64,000 nucleotides of DNA from Streptomyces sp. CB02058. GTDB taxonomy: Bacteria; Actinomycetota; Actinomycetes; Streptomycetales; Streptomycetaceae. Where the stretch lies: positions 496,001-560,000 of the forward strand of contig NZ_LIPG01000006.1 in the NCBI RefSeq assembly GCF_001905505.1, in the 5' to 3' direction. Position 1 is the first letter of the stretch, and every line of letters begins with the position of its first letter. The translations under genes and the position numbers were made by a program. Below are positions 8,091 through 16,337 of this stretch, piece by piece. The notes beneath the pieces are model-generated. The model searched no databases, had not been told where the DNA came from, and was given only the letters and a program-made list of their open reading frames with translations.

Positions 8091-10007
8091 TCACAGGCCC
8101 CCGGGCTCCTGGGTGCCCCGGTCCACGGGGCCCCGCCCGGACAGCACTTCGCCGTACGCCTGCATCAGGTCGGGCAGCCGCAGGGTGGCCAGATCGTCCC
8201 TGGTCGGCGCGGCGGTGTAGCCGGACAGCCGCAGATCGCGGTAGGCGCAGCTCTTCTCGTACAGGGTGCGCAGGAACCGGCCGTTGCCCAGCTCGTCGAT
8301 CCAGCCCTGGTCCACCACGTGCCCGCTGATGCTGCGCAGCTCGTCCGTCGACTCCTCGTCCCACACGTCGCCGTTCTCGGCTGCCAGCACCCCGCCGATC
8401 GCGGTGAGTTCGAGCGGGCGGTAGCTCGGGAAGTCCACCCGGGTGGTGAAGCGCGAGGAGAGCCCCGGGTTGGTGGAGAGCAGCCGGTCCATGCCCTCCG
8501 GATAGCCGGCGAGGATGACGACCAGATGGTCCCTGTTGTCCTCGGCCCGCTTGAGGAGGACCTGGAGTGCCTCGTCCCCGTACGCGTCGCCCTTGCTGTA
8601 ACCGGAGTTGGAGAGGCTGTACGCCTCGTCGACGAACAGCACCCCGCCGAGCGCCGAATCGATCAGCTCGTTGGCCTTCACCGCGGTCTGGCCGAGGAAC
8701 TCGCCCACCAGATCCGACCGTTGGGCCTCCACCAGATGGTCGCCGCCCAGCAGCCCGAGTGCGTAGAAGACCCGGCCGAGGATGCGGGCGACCGTGGTCT
8801 TGCCCGTCCCCGAGGGGCCGGAGAAGACGAAGTGACGCTTCGGGGGCTGCACCGGCAGGCCCTGCTGCGCGCGCAGGCGTGCCATGTTCAGCTGCGCGGA
8901 CAGCGCCTTGACCTGGCGCTTCACGGGTTCGAGGCCGACCATGCGCTCCAGCTCCGCCAGCGCCTCGGCGAGCAGCGCAGGATCGCTCGGGCCCGCGGGG
9001 AAGACGGAGCCCCTCGGTGAGCCGGGCTTCGCCCGCGCGCCGCCGGGTCCGGGCGGCGTGGTTCCGGCGCCCGGCATGACCTGGGAGTCGCCGCCCAGCC
9101 AGGGCTCACGGCTCTCCACCAGATCGGTGCCGAGCGCGAAGTCCGCGTCCGGCTGGCCCTCCACCCCCGCACCGTCCGCTCCCACTCCGTCCGATCCGAA
9201 GCCGGCCAGCGAGACGGCCGCGAGGTCGGCGGCCTCGTCGAAACCGTCGCCCTCGGAGATCGCGGCGAGCCTGGCCGAGGTGTCCATGAAGGCCGGGTCG
9301 ACGCGGTGCACCGCCCGGTACAGCGGAAGGGCCGCCGCGCTGCGCCCGGTGCCCTCGTGCGCCCGCGCCAGCCAGTAGCGCAGCTCCTTGCGCTGCGGCT
9401 GCTCGCTGCGGCAGCGCATCAGGGCTGCGGACAGCAGGGGTTCGGCCTGCCCGTACATCTCCAGACGCACCCGGGCCATCCCGCCGAAGAGACCCGCCTC
9501 GATGCCGAGCAGCGGATCGTCGATGAGCTGCTCCGTGGTGCGCACGAGCTGTTCCCAGTCCTTGACCAGATAGGAGCGGCAGGCGTGCAGGAAGCGCACC
9601 TGGGAGTCCGTGTCTATCGGCGGCAGACCCGCCAACGCCCGGTCCAGCTCGGGCACATGGCGTCCGTCGAGCCAGTGCGAGGCGTGCGCGAGCAGCAGGT
9701 CGCGCGGGCTCTCCAGCACCGGCTGCACCCACCAGCCCAGCCAGTACCACGAGTTGAGCGTGCGGCGATGGCGGGTGCGCTGCTCGCCGAAACGGTCGCG
9801 GTGGCGGTACATGCGTAACAGCGCCGTGGTGGTGTCGATCCGCAGTGCGTGGAGGCCCAGCCAGCCGTCCGCCATGCCGGGGTCGAGGCGCACCGCGGTT
9901 CTGAACTCCTCCTCGGCCTGCGGGTACGCGCCCATGGTGTAGGCGTCCACCCCGCGCAGCCAGGCAAGGTCGGCCGGGGCCTGCGTGCCCTGCGTGCCGA
10001 TGTCCAT
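8091..10007 (-). CDS. CbxX/CfqX (EccA-like) AAA+ ATPase with N-terminal TPR-like region
   Basis: A 638-residue cytosolic ATPase. The N-terminal half is helical and TPR-like (AYPQAEEEFRTAVRLDPGMADGW near residue 20, further repeats to about 290). A low-complexity Gly/Pro/Ala linker follows, then a CbxX/CfqX AAA+ domain: Walker A SGPSGTGKTTVARILG near residue 395, Walker B VLFVDEAYSL near 455. Architecture resembles EccA of type VII secretion, but no ESX genes are in the window. The start is placed at ATG 10007 (MDIGTQGTQ) behind GGGGGA; an in-frame GTG at 10034 would add nine residues. Confidence 0.88.
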   Translation of the reverse strand: MDIGTQGTQAPADLAWLRGVDAYTMGAYPQAEEEFRTAVRLDPGMADGWLGLHALRIDTTTALLRMYRHRDRFGEQRTRHRRTLNSWYWLGWWVQPVLESPRDLLLAHASHWLDGRHVPELDRALAGLPPIDTDSQVRFLHACRSYLVKDWEQLVRTTEQLIDDPLLGIEAGLFGGMARVRLEMYGQAEPLLSAALMRCRSEQPQRKELRYWLARAHEGTGRSAAALPLYRAVHRVDPAFMDTSARLAAISEGDGFDEAADLAAVSLAGFGSDGVGADGAGVEGQPDADFALGTDLVESREPWLGGDSQVMPGAGTTPPGPGGARAKPGSPRGSVFPAGPSDPALLAEALAELERMVGLEPVKRQVKALSAQLNMARLRAQQGLPVQPPKRHFVFSGPSGTGKTTVARILGRVFYALGLLGGDHLVEAQRSDLVGEFLGQTAVKANELIDSALGGVLFVDEAYSLSNSGYSKGDAYGDEALQVLLKRAEDNRDHLVVILAGYPEGMDRLLSTNPGLSSRFTTRVDFPSYRPLELTAIGGVLAAENGDVWDEESTDELRSISGHVVDQGWIDELGNGRFLRTLYEKSCAYRDLRLSGYTAAPTRDDLATLRLPDLMQAYGEVLSGRGPVDRGTQEPGGL

Positions 10008-10374
10008 CAGGTCCCCCACAAACCGTGCCCCCACGAATGTCCCGCCCGCACAGCATGCCCAGCGCCGGGCACCTAATCACCGTGCCGAGGACGGGAATTG
10101 ACCACACAGAGACGCATCGTACCGGCACAGGGAGTGAGCGGTTAAGGGCGTTACCGGCGCTTCGGGGGCGGTCACCGAGCGTGAGAGAACGGCCCTTTCC
10201 GGGGGTGCGGGAGGGCAGAACGAAGCCCCCGGTCACGGGGGAACAACCGGGGGCCTCGCGTCTGTGGGGGCTCCGAAAAGCCGCACATTGAGAACGTAAG
10301 ACCTGTACGGGCCCTCGGTCAAGCCGCGTCGGGGGACTTCCGGGGCATTCTCCTACTGGTCGGTATGCCGACCC
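10008..10374. other. gene-free stretch with one strong inverted repeat
   Basis: No convincing gene lies between the AAA+ ATPase and the kinase. It contains the ATPase leader and an inverted repeat, GCCCCCGGT (10225-10233) with ACCGGGGGC (10246-10254), a 9-bp stem with a 12-base loop. This could terminate transcription coming from the downstream minus-strand kinase or form an attenuator in the ATPase leader. No tRNA or T-tract was seen. Confidence 0.5.
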
Positions 10375-10989
10375 TCATCCTTCACTCTCCGTGAGGAAGT
10401 GGCTCGTCCCCGCAGTCACGTGAGGTCCTTTTAGCCACGCGTATCCCGTGGGCAACCGCCGTATCACCACGTCCGCGAACGGGTAGGAAGGGTCCTCGGC
10501 GAAATGCCGCCGCTCCTCGACGGTCCAGCCGTCCCAGAACTCCCTGAGAGCCGGTCCGTCGCGGAGTCTGCCCCGCGCCCAGGAAGCCGCGCTGCCGCCC
10601 TCGATCCACAGCAGTCCCGCGAGGAACGGCCGCACGGCGGCACGCCCCGCGCCCACGCCCTCCATGAGCACCACCGGTGCGGCCTCCAGTGTCCTCGGCG
10701 GCCCGAAGCGCCGGGCCGTCCAGTCGTACGGGGCGTACCGCGCGGACTCGCCCCGCGCGAGCGGGTCCAGGACCTGGGTCCGGAGCCTGTCCGTCCAGGA
10801 GAAGAGCTCCTCATGGGTGGCGAGGTCGTCCAGGCGGAGCACGGGGGCACCGCCCAGTGCCTCGGCCAGCCGGCCGGTGAAGGTGCTCTTGCCGGACCCC
10901 GCGTGACCGTCGACCGCGATCAGCCGCACCGGCCCGCAGGAGGGCGGCAGGGAGCGCAGCCGGCGTGCGCGGTCCGCCAGGTCGTTCAT
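10375..10989 (-). CDS. P-loop uridine-kinase-like protein
   Basis: A 204-residue P-loop kinase with Walker A GHAGSGKSTFTGRLA near residue 30, followed by VLRLDDLATHEELFSW (a DxD-type switch as in uridine kinases) and later APVVLMEGVGAGRAAVRPFL. It resembles the nucleoside/aminoglycoside-kinase-like 'uridine kinase' group annotated widely in actinomycetes. The phosphate acceptor is not known from sequence. ATG 10989 is the first start. It is monocistronic, divergent from the exported peptidase that follows. Confidence 0.8.
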   Translation of the reverse strand: MNDLADRARRLRSLPPSCGPVRLIAVDGHAGSGKSTFTGRLAEALGGAPVLRLDDLATHEELFSWTDRLRTQVLDPLARGESARYAPYDWTARRFGPPRTLEAAPVVLMEGVGAGRAAVRPFLAGLLWIEGGSAASWARGRLRDGPALREFWDGWTVEERRHFAEDPSYPFADVVIRRLPTGYAWLKGPHVTAGTSHFLTESEG

Positions 10990-11175
10990 GGCCCCAGCCT
11001 ACGAGACCGGGCGGGGCCGCCTCCGGGCACGCGCAGGTCACATCAGTGGACCAGACCAATATTGCTGCTGCGGCGCGAGTCGAATCACTGGCCGGATGCG
11101 GGCCCGACCCGCGATAGTTGGCGCACCGATCGGCACCCGCAGCCCCATTCCGCTCAACGACCGGGGGTCTCGCCC

Positions 11176-12531
11176 ATGACCAGACCGACATCACGCAGGA
11201 CCGTGCTCACCGCCGCGCTCGCGGCAGCGGCGGCGGCCGGAACCGCTGCCACGGCCGCCCCGGCGGCCGCCGCCGCCCGCTCCTCGTCCCGGGCGCCGGC
11301 CTCGCTCGTGGACAACCACTTCTGGACGACGTACTCCGACTGGCGCAGCGGCACGTCGGAGGGCACCCGTGCCGTGGCCGGACGGCGCCCCGGGCTGGTG
11401 ATCGCCGCCCCCGCCGGGAGCACCTCCTACGTGGACCCGCACACCGGCACGACCGGCACCTGGGAGTACGCGACGTGGACCTCGCCGGTCCACCGCTCGA
11501 CCGTCCCCGCCACCGAGGTGATCGCCTCCTGGAACGCCCACACCCCGCAGGGCACCTGGATCCAGATCGAGCTGCGCGGAACCTACTCGGACGGCACGGA
11601 CACCCCCTGGTACGTGATGGGCCGCTGGGCCGCCGGTGACACGGACATCCGCCGCACCTCGGTGGACGACCAGACCGACGGCAGGAGCACCATCTGGACC
11701 GACACCTTCTCCCTGGACGACGCCGCGAGCGGGCTGCGCCTCGTCTCGTACCGGCTGCGGCTCACCCTTCACCGCACCCCCGGCACGCGCCTCACACCCA
11801 CGGTCCACCGGATCGGCGCCATGGCCTCGGACGTCCCGGACCGCTTCACGGTCCCGGCGACCACCCCCGGAACCGGCCGGGAGCTCTCCGTGCCGCGCTA
11901 CTCGCAGAACGTCCACGTGGGGCAGTATCCGGAGTACGACAACGGCGGCGAGGCCTGGTGCAGCCCCACCTCCTCGCAGATGATCATCGAGTACTGGGGG
12001 AGGAGGCCCACCGCCGAGGACCTCGCCTGGGTCAAGCCGGGCCTCGCCGACCCGCAGGTCTGCCACGCGGCCCGCTACACCTTCGACTACCAGTACGAGG
12101 GGTGCGGCAACTGGCCGTTCAACGCCGCCTACGCGTCGACGTACACGGAGATGAACGCCGCCGTCACCCGGCTCGACTCCCTGACCGACCTGGAGCGGCT
12201 GATCGGTGCGGGTATCCCGGTCATAACGTCACAGTCGTTCTTCAAGGGCGAGCTGACCGGGGCGGGCTACGGAACCTCCGGGCACCTGATGACGGTCATC
12301 GGCTTCACCGCCGAGGGCGACGTGATCGCCAACGACCCGGCCTCGCCGGACAACGACGCCGTCCGCCATGTCTATGCGCGGCGCGAATGGGAGAACATCT
12401 GGCTCCGCACCAAGCGCTACGACGCGAACGGGGCGGTCAGGGGCGGCACGGGCGGGGTCTGCTACATCTACTGGCCCGCGGTTCCGACCGCGCCCCAGCG
12501 CCGCGTGCTCAGATCGCTCGGCCTGCTGTGA
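11176..12531 (+). CDS. Tat-exported C39-family cysteine peptidase
   Basis: A 451-residue secreted protein. The N-terminus TSRRTVLTAALAA is a twin-arginine signal followed by an alanine-rich hydrophobic core. After a roughly 200-residue beta-rich region comes a papain-like C39 domain with catalytic Cys262 in EAWCSPTS, His370 in GHLMTVIGF and Asp387 in ANDPAS. Unlike bacteriocin-processing C39 domains it is not attached to an ABC exporter and no leader peptide is nearby, so it is more likely an extracellular hydrolase. Start is ATG 11176; the frame open from 10504 is the complement of the kinase. Confidence 0.87.
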   Translation: MTRPTSRRTVLTAALAAAAAAGTAATAAPAAAAARSSSRAPASLVDNHFWTTYSDWRSGTSEGTRAVAGRRPGLVIAAPAGSTSYVDPHTGTTGTWEYATWTSPVHRSTVPATEVIASWNAHTPQGTWIQIELRGTYSDGTDTPWYVMGRWAAGDTDIRRTSVDDQTDGRSTIWTDTFSLDDAASGLRLVSYRLRLTLHRTPGTRLTPTVHRIGAMASDVPDRFTVPATTPGTGRELSVPRYSQNVHVGQYPEYDNGGEAWCSPTSSQMIIEYWGRRPTAEDLAWVKPGLADPQVCHAARYTFDYQYEGCGNWPFNAAYASTYTEMNAAVTRLDSLTDLERLIGAGIPVITSQSFFKGELTGAGYGTSGHLMTVIGFTAEGDVIANDPASPDNDAVRHVYARREWENIWLRTKRYDANGAVRGGTGGVCYIYWPAVPTAPQRRVLRSLGLL

Positions 12532-12582
12532 CCGTAGGGGGCCGGGCGGCCGGGGCTTGACGGTTCCTCACCGGGCGGGACG

Positions 12583-12623
12583 GCTCCCGGACGCCGCCGC
12601 GGGCCGCGGCGACGCCCGGGAGC
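12583..12623. terminator. hairpin between convergent genes
   Basis: GCTCCCGG (12583-12590) pairs with CCGGGAGC (12616-12623), with an inner GC-rich inverted repeat, in the gap between the convergent C39 peptidase and decarboxylase genes. It likely ends both transcripts. Confidence 0.55.
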
Positions 12624-12712
12624 AACGGGCCGGACTGGGGCGGTACCGGCCGGAGCGCCAGGACGGGGACGGTCCGGCCGGTCGGTGTGACCGCCGAGGG
12701 CGGGCCTCCGCT

Positions 12713-14047
12713 CTACGCGCCGACGTCCCGGCTGCGGAGATCGGCCAGGGTCTCGCGCCGGACGAGGAGACGGGCCCTGCCGCCGTGGACCGCGACCGCG
12801 GGGGGCCGCCCGACCATGTTGTAGCCGGACGCCATGGACAGCTGGTACGCCCCCGCCACCGGTACGGCGAGGAGATCGCCCGGCCGGATGTCACCGGGCA
12901 GCTCCACACCGGCGGCGAGGATGTCGCCCGCCTCGCAGTGCCGGCCCACCACCGTGGCCGGCCGCGAGCCGGCCGCGGAGTGACGGCCGACCAGCCGAGG
13001 GGCGTAGCGCACCCCGTACAGGGCGGGGCGGGGGTTGTCGCTCATGCCGCCGTCCACGGCGACGAACACCTGGTCGCCGGTGCTCTTCACGGACAGCACC
13101 CGGTAGAGCGCCACCCCCGCCGGGCCCGCGACCGCGCGTCCGGGCTCGACGGCGAGCCGGGGCACAGGGAGCCCGGCCGCGGCGCACCGCTCGTCGAGCT
13201 CGGCGCGGAGCCTGTGCGCGAGACCGGTGAGGCCGAGGGCGGGCTCCCCGGGACGGTAGGCGATCCCGTGGCCGCCGCCCAGGTCGAGTTCGGGCAGCAC
13301 GAGACCGTGGAGGTCGCGCATCTGCGCCATCAGGTCCACCATGCGGCGCAGGGCCGCGACGTAGGGTTCGGTGTCGGTGATCTGGGAGCCGATGTGGCAG
13401 TGCAGACCGGTCAGTTGAAGCTGGGGCTGGGTCAGGAGCCGGGCGATGGCGTGCTGCGCGCTTCCGTCGGTGGGGGACAGGCCGAACTTCTGTCCGTCGG
13501 CTCCGGTGCGGATCTTCTCGTGGCCGCCGGCCGAGACACCGGGAACCACGCGGACCATCACCCGCTGCCGGCCATGGGGACCCACGGCGGCGGCCAGCCG
13601 CGCGATCTCCGACGGGCCGTCGATGACGATCCGTCCCACACCCAGGCGCAGGGCCGACTCGATGTCACCCGGCGACTTCGCGTTGCCGTGCATGACGACA
13701 CGGTCCGGCGGGAAGCCCGCGGTGACGGCCAGTTCGAGTTCGCCGGCGGAGCACACGTCCAGCCCGAGGCCCTCCTCGTCGACCCAGCGGACCATGGCCC
13801 GGCAGAGGAACGCCTTGGCCGCGTACAGCACATCGGCGCCGGGAAAGGCCTCCCGGTAGGCGCGGCAGCGTGCCCGCACCTCGCCCTCGTCCAGCACGTA
13901 CGCCGGAGTGCCGAAGCTCTCCGCGACCTCCGTGAGCGATACGCCGCCCACGGCGAGGCCACCGTGCGCCAGACGGGCCGTGGAGGCCGGCCACACGGAC
14001 AGGTCGTCGGTGTCCGTGGTGGTCACGGGCGTCAGGGCGGTGGTCAT
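12713..14047 (-). CDS. lysA: diaminopimelate-decarboxylase-like PLP enzyme
   Basis: A 444-residue fold-III PLP decarboxylase. Lys78 in VLYAAKAF is the Schiff-base lysine; HCHIGSQI near residue 220, VEPGRAVAG near 300, and GRHCEAGDIL near 370 are LysA hallmarks. Full length for meso-diaminopimelate decarboxylase. Streptomycetes usually carry the housekeeping lysA elsewhere, so this may be a paralogue using another amino acid, as in some natural-product loci. ATG 14047 overlaps the stop of the SAV_915 gene (ATGA), so the two are one operon; the longer frame to 14566 is not coding. Confidence 0.82.
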   Translation of the reverse strand: MTTALTPVTTTDTDDLSVWPASTARLAHGGLAVGGVSLTEVAESFGTPAYVLDEGEVRARCRAYREAFPGADVLYAAKAFLCRAMVRWVDEEGLGLDVCSAGELELAVTAGFPPDRVVMHGNAKSPGDIESALRLGVGRIVIDGPSEIARLAAAVGPHGRQRVMVRVVPGVSAGGHEKIRTGADGQKFGLSPTDGSAQHAIARLLTQPQLQLTGLHCHIGSQITDTEPYVAALRRMVDLMAQMRDLHGLVLPELDLGGGHGIAYRPGEPALGLTGLAHRLRAELDERCAAAGLPVPRLAVEPGRAVAGPAGVALYRVLSVKSTGDQVFVAVDGGMSDNPRPALYGVRYAPRLVGRHSAAGSRPATVVGRHCEAGDILAAGVELPGDIRPGDLLAVPVAGAYQLSMASGYNMVGRPPAVAVHGGRARLLVRRETLADLRSRDVGA

Positions 14048-14415
14048 CGGCGTCGTCCCCCCGCCTCGGACGGTCCGGCCACGGGCAGGACCGGAAGGGG
14101 GTCCGGTGCGGGCGTGTCCCGGGAGGCCTGCGGGGCCGACAGCGTCGGGTCGACGGTGACCAGGCCCGCGCCGAGCGGTTCTCCCAACGTCCGCAGGACC
14201 GGTTCCGACAGCCGGATGTACGCCTGGCCTTCGCCCAGCACCGCGGTGAGGCGCTCCGGGCTGGTGAAGCCGACCGCGGTCCGTGCGCCCAGCGGTGTGC
14301 GGTAGAGCCGGATCACGGCTCCGGTGTCGCGTCCCGGCCGGACGGGCACGAACAGGGGCCCGGCCGGGACCGGTTCCTCGGGCTCGGGATCGTCGTCGTA
14401 CAGGAACAGGCACAT
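14044..14415 (-). CDS. SAV_915-family small protein
   Basis: A 123-residue protein starting MCLFLYDDDPEPEEPVPAGP, with FVPVRPG, GARTAVGFTSPERL and a C-terminal low-complexity Pro/Ala tail. It matches the actinomycete SAV_915 family (SseB-like fold suspected), whose role is not established. GAGGAGG precedes ATG 14415. It is the first gene of a two-gene operon with the decarboxylase. Confidence 0.72.
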   Translation of the reverse strand: MCLFLYDDDPEPEEPVPAGPLFVPVRPGRDTGAVIRLYRTPLGARTAVGFTSPERLTAVLGEGQAYIRLSEPVLRTLGEPLGAGLVTVDPTLSAPQASRDTPAPDPLPVLPVAGPSEAGGRRR

Positions 14416-14523
14416 GAGGCCCTCCTCGGAGGCTCGGAGCTGTGTCGGGGCGCCGGCCGTCTGGGAGACGGACCGGATCGCTCACCGAAGCCTTCCTCGA
14501 CGGCGGGCCTCCGGGACCGCTCC

Positions 14524-14640
14524 CTGACGGCATCCTGACGGCGATCGGGAGACCCGTACGCGTCATTGACGCCCGGCAGGACAGCCGCGTCAGGGAACCG
14601 CAAGGGAAACCGTCCCCGGCGTCAGGGAGCCGTCAGTACC
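14524..14640. promoter_or_regulatory. cluster of TGACG-type repeats in a divergent promoter region
   Basis: Between the SAV_915 gene and the universal stress gene there are two CTGACGGC copies (14524 and 14535), the palindrome GCGTCA-T-TGACGC (14560-14572) and two near-identical GCGTCAGGGA(A/G)CCG copies (14587-14600, 14619-14632). The density of TGAC/GTCA half sites suggests a binding region for a stress regulator; which one is unknown. Confidence 0.4.
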
Positions 14641-14706
14641 GCTGCCGAACGGCCCCTCGGGGTCCTTCCCTTGAAGCCGGAGGGCGGCGAACAGGAAGGC
14701 GGGACC

Positions 14707-15204
14707 GTGCGAGGACGAGTCGTGGTCGGGGCGAACGGTTCCCTGGGGAGCCTCACGGCCCTGCACGCTGCCGCGGCGCAGGCCGGGGCGCGGGACGCGG
14801 AGCTGCTGGTCGTGCTGGCCTGGCAGCCTCCCGGGGGCGGTCCGGGGAGCCGGGCCGCCTGCGGTCACTCCGTACTGACCGAGTGCCGGGACGCGGCGGT
14901 GGACCGACTGCGCCTGATCCTGGCCGACTTCGGCGCGTGCCGGCCGGGCCCGGCCCCGGCCGGACGCGTCGTCCGGGGCACCCCCGGGGCCGCACTGGTG
15001 GACGCGGCCCGCGACCCCGGTGACCTGCTCGTCGTCGGCACCGGATCGCGCGGGCCGCTGCTCCGGGCGCTGCGGCCGTCGGTGGTCCGGTACTGCCTGG
15101 CGCACGCCCCCTGCCCGGTGCTGGCGGTTCCGCCCAGCCCTCTCCAGACGGGCCTGGACCACCTGCACCGACGCGGCACATGGCGGGTGCCGCTCGACTC
15201 ATGA
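14707..15204 (+). CDS. universal stress protein
   Basis: A 165-residue single-domain UspA protein. N-terminal RGRVVVGANGSLGSLTAL and C-terminal VVGTGSRGPLLRALRPSVV form the nucleotide-binding P-loop-like pattern (GxxGxRG...S) of ATP-binding Usp members; CPVLAVP is the typical last strand. Start GTG 14707 has AGGAAGG upstream; the frame open from 14566 lacks a ribosome site. Such genes are typically induced by hypoxia or stationary phase, and the upstream repeat cluster may be the control region. Confidence 0.83.
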   Translation: MRGRVVVGANGSLGSLTALHAAAAQAGARDAELLVVLAWQPPGGGPGSRAACGHSVLTECRDAAVDRLRLILADFGACRPGPAPAGRVVRGTPGAALVDAARDPGDLLVVGTGSRGPLLRALRPSVVRYCLAHAPCPVLAVPPSPLQTGLDHLHRRGTWRVPLDS

Positions 15205-15242
15205 GCGGCGGCCCGGCCACCGCTCACGCTTCGATCGGCACC

Positions 15243-15288
15243 CGTGCGGCTGGAACGCGGCGCCCCGTGCGGCCGGAACGCGGCACCC
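15243..15288. repeat. 23-bp tandem duplication
   Basis: Two adjacent copies of CGTGCGGCYGGAACGCGGCRCCC (15243-15265 and 15266-15288), differing at two positions, in the gap between the convergent stress protein and DUF899 genes. Confidence 0.7.
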
Positions 15289-15336
15289 GCGCGTCCCGCC
15301 CCCGCCGCGACCGGCCGGGCGCCGTGGACCGGGGCG

Positions 15337-16116
15337 TCAGTGGCAGTGGCCCTGTCGGCCGAGGGTCTCCACAGGGGTCGCTCCGGGGCGGGTCCACTGC
15401 GGCACAGGGCGGCTCGTCGGGCCCCAGGTGGCACGACCGTCCGCGTCCGAGCGCCAGTACCAGCACGGGTCGTGCCCCTCGGGCCGGCCCTCGGGGTTCT
15501 CCTGCCAGGCCTCGTCGCGGCCGTGGGGTGTCATGTCGAGCAGGCTGAAGAAGCCGCTGAACGCCTCGTTGCCGCGGCCCGTCGTTGAGTAGGTGAGGAA
15601 CACGCGGTCGCCGTCGCGCAGATAGCAGGTGAGGTACCCCATGTCTCCGCCGGCCGGCCCCTCCACGCCACGCACCGAGTACCAGGGATGGGTGTAGCCC
15701 ATGAAGTCGACGAAGGGGGCCACCTCCTCCCACGGGCCCGTCGTCAGGATGGCGAACGAGACGCCGCGTGCGGTGAGATAGACGGGGTCCCGCAGGCTCC
15801 AGGCCGCGCTGGTGCAGCCCTCGCACTGGCCCTGGTGCGGGGCGCCGTCGTGCCACATGTGCTTGTAGACCACGAGCTCGTCGCGGCCCTGGAACAGCTC
15901 CAGGAACGGGACCGGGCCGTCGGGCCCCACGACCTCGGTCGTCCCGTCGAACTCCACCATCGGCAGCCGGCGACGGGCCGCCGCGATGGCGTCGCCCTCG
16001 CGCGTGTGCGCCTTCTCGCGGATCAGGAGCTCGTCACGGGCGGCCTGCCAGGTGGCCTGATCGACGACGGGCGGACTTCCGGGCGCGGTGGCCGGGGCAC
16101 TCGGCGTGGTCGACAT
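15337..16116 (-). CDS. DUF899 thioredoxin-like protein
   Basis: A 259-residue DUF899 member (thioredoxin-like superfamily). Motifs: REKAHTREGDAIAAARRRLPMVE near residue 35, VVYKHMWHDG, then a QCEGCTS CxxC site near residue 110, VDFMGYTHPWYSVRG and a C-terminal HDPCWYWR. A redox or peroxidase-like role is suspected for the family but not shown. ATG 16116 is chosen because GGAGG precedes it; the longer frame to 16194 has none. It is divergent from the P450 operon, and the palindrome at 16262 lies between them. Confidence 0.8.
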   Translation of the reverse strand: MSTTPSAPATAPGSPPVVDQATWQAARDELLIREKAHTREGDAIAAARRRLPMVEFDGTTEVVGPDGPVPFLELFQGRDELVVYKHMWHDGAPHQGQCEGCTSAAWSLRDPVYLTARGVSFAILTTGPWEEVAPFVDFMGYTHPWYSVRGVEGPAGGDMGYLTCYLRDGDRVFLTYSTTGRGNEAFSGFFSLLDMTPHGRDEAWQENPEGRPEGHDPCWYWRSDADGRATWGPTSRPVPQWTRPGATPVETLGRQGHCH

Positions 16117-16261
16117 GGTGTCCTCCGTTGGATCTTGTGCCGGGCTGTGCCGTGCGACGCCCGGGCGACGGTCACCAGTGCAGACTCGTCGCACGGCCGG
16201 AACTCATCGGGTCGCGCGCCCCGGAATCGTCGAGGCAGGAGGCGTTCTCGGGACCGAGCCG

Positions 16262-16298
16262 TACATGCATTTCGTGCATGTATCTCCATGCATATTAT
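16262..16298. promoter_or_regulatory. perfect palindrome plus -10-like element before P450 operon
   Basis: TACATGCA (16262-16269) and TGCATGTA (16275-16282) are a perfect 8-5-8 inverted repeat, followed by a further half-site-like CATGCATA and a TATTAT hexamer (16293-16298) 40 bases before the P450 start. It is unusually AT-rich for this genome, as expected for an operator overlapping a promoter. The LysR gene at the end of the operon is the obvious candidate regulator, though the site is not a classical T-N11-A box. Confidence 0.65.
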
Positions 16299-16337
16299 GA
16301 GTTTGCCTGATGTTCCGGCCGGGACTTCACTGGTCCC

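Noticed and set aside
9106..10236. Alternative minus-strand frame over the AAA+ gene start
   Set aside because: Arg/Gly/Pro-rich shadow in another frame; the AAA+ frame has the real motifs.
10008..10374. tRNA or integration site at the edge of the accessory region
   Set aside because: No cloverleaf or CCA-end pattern could be found by eye, and no repeated att-like core.
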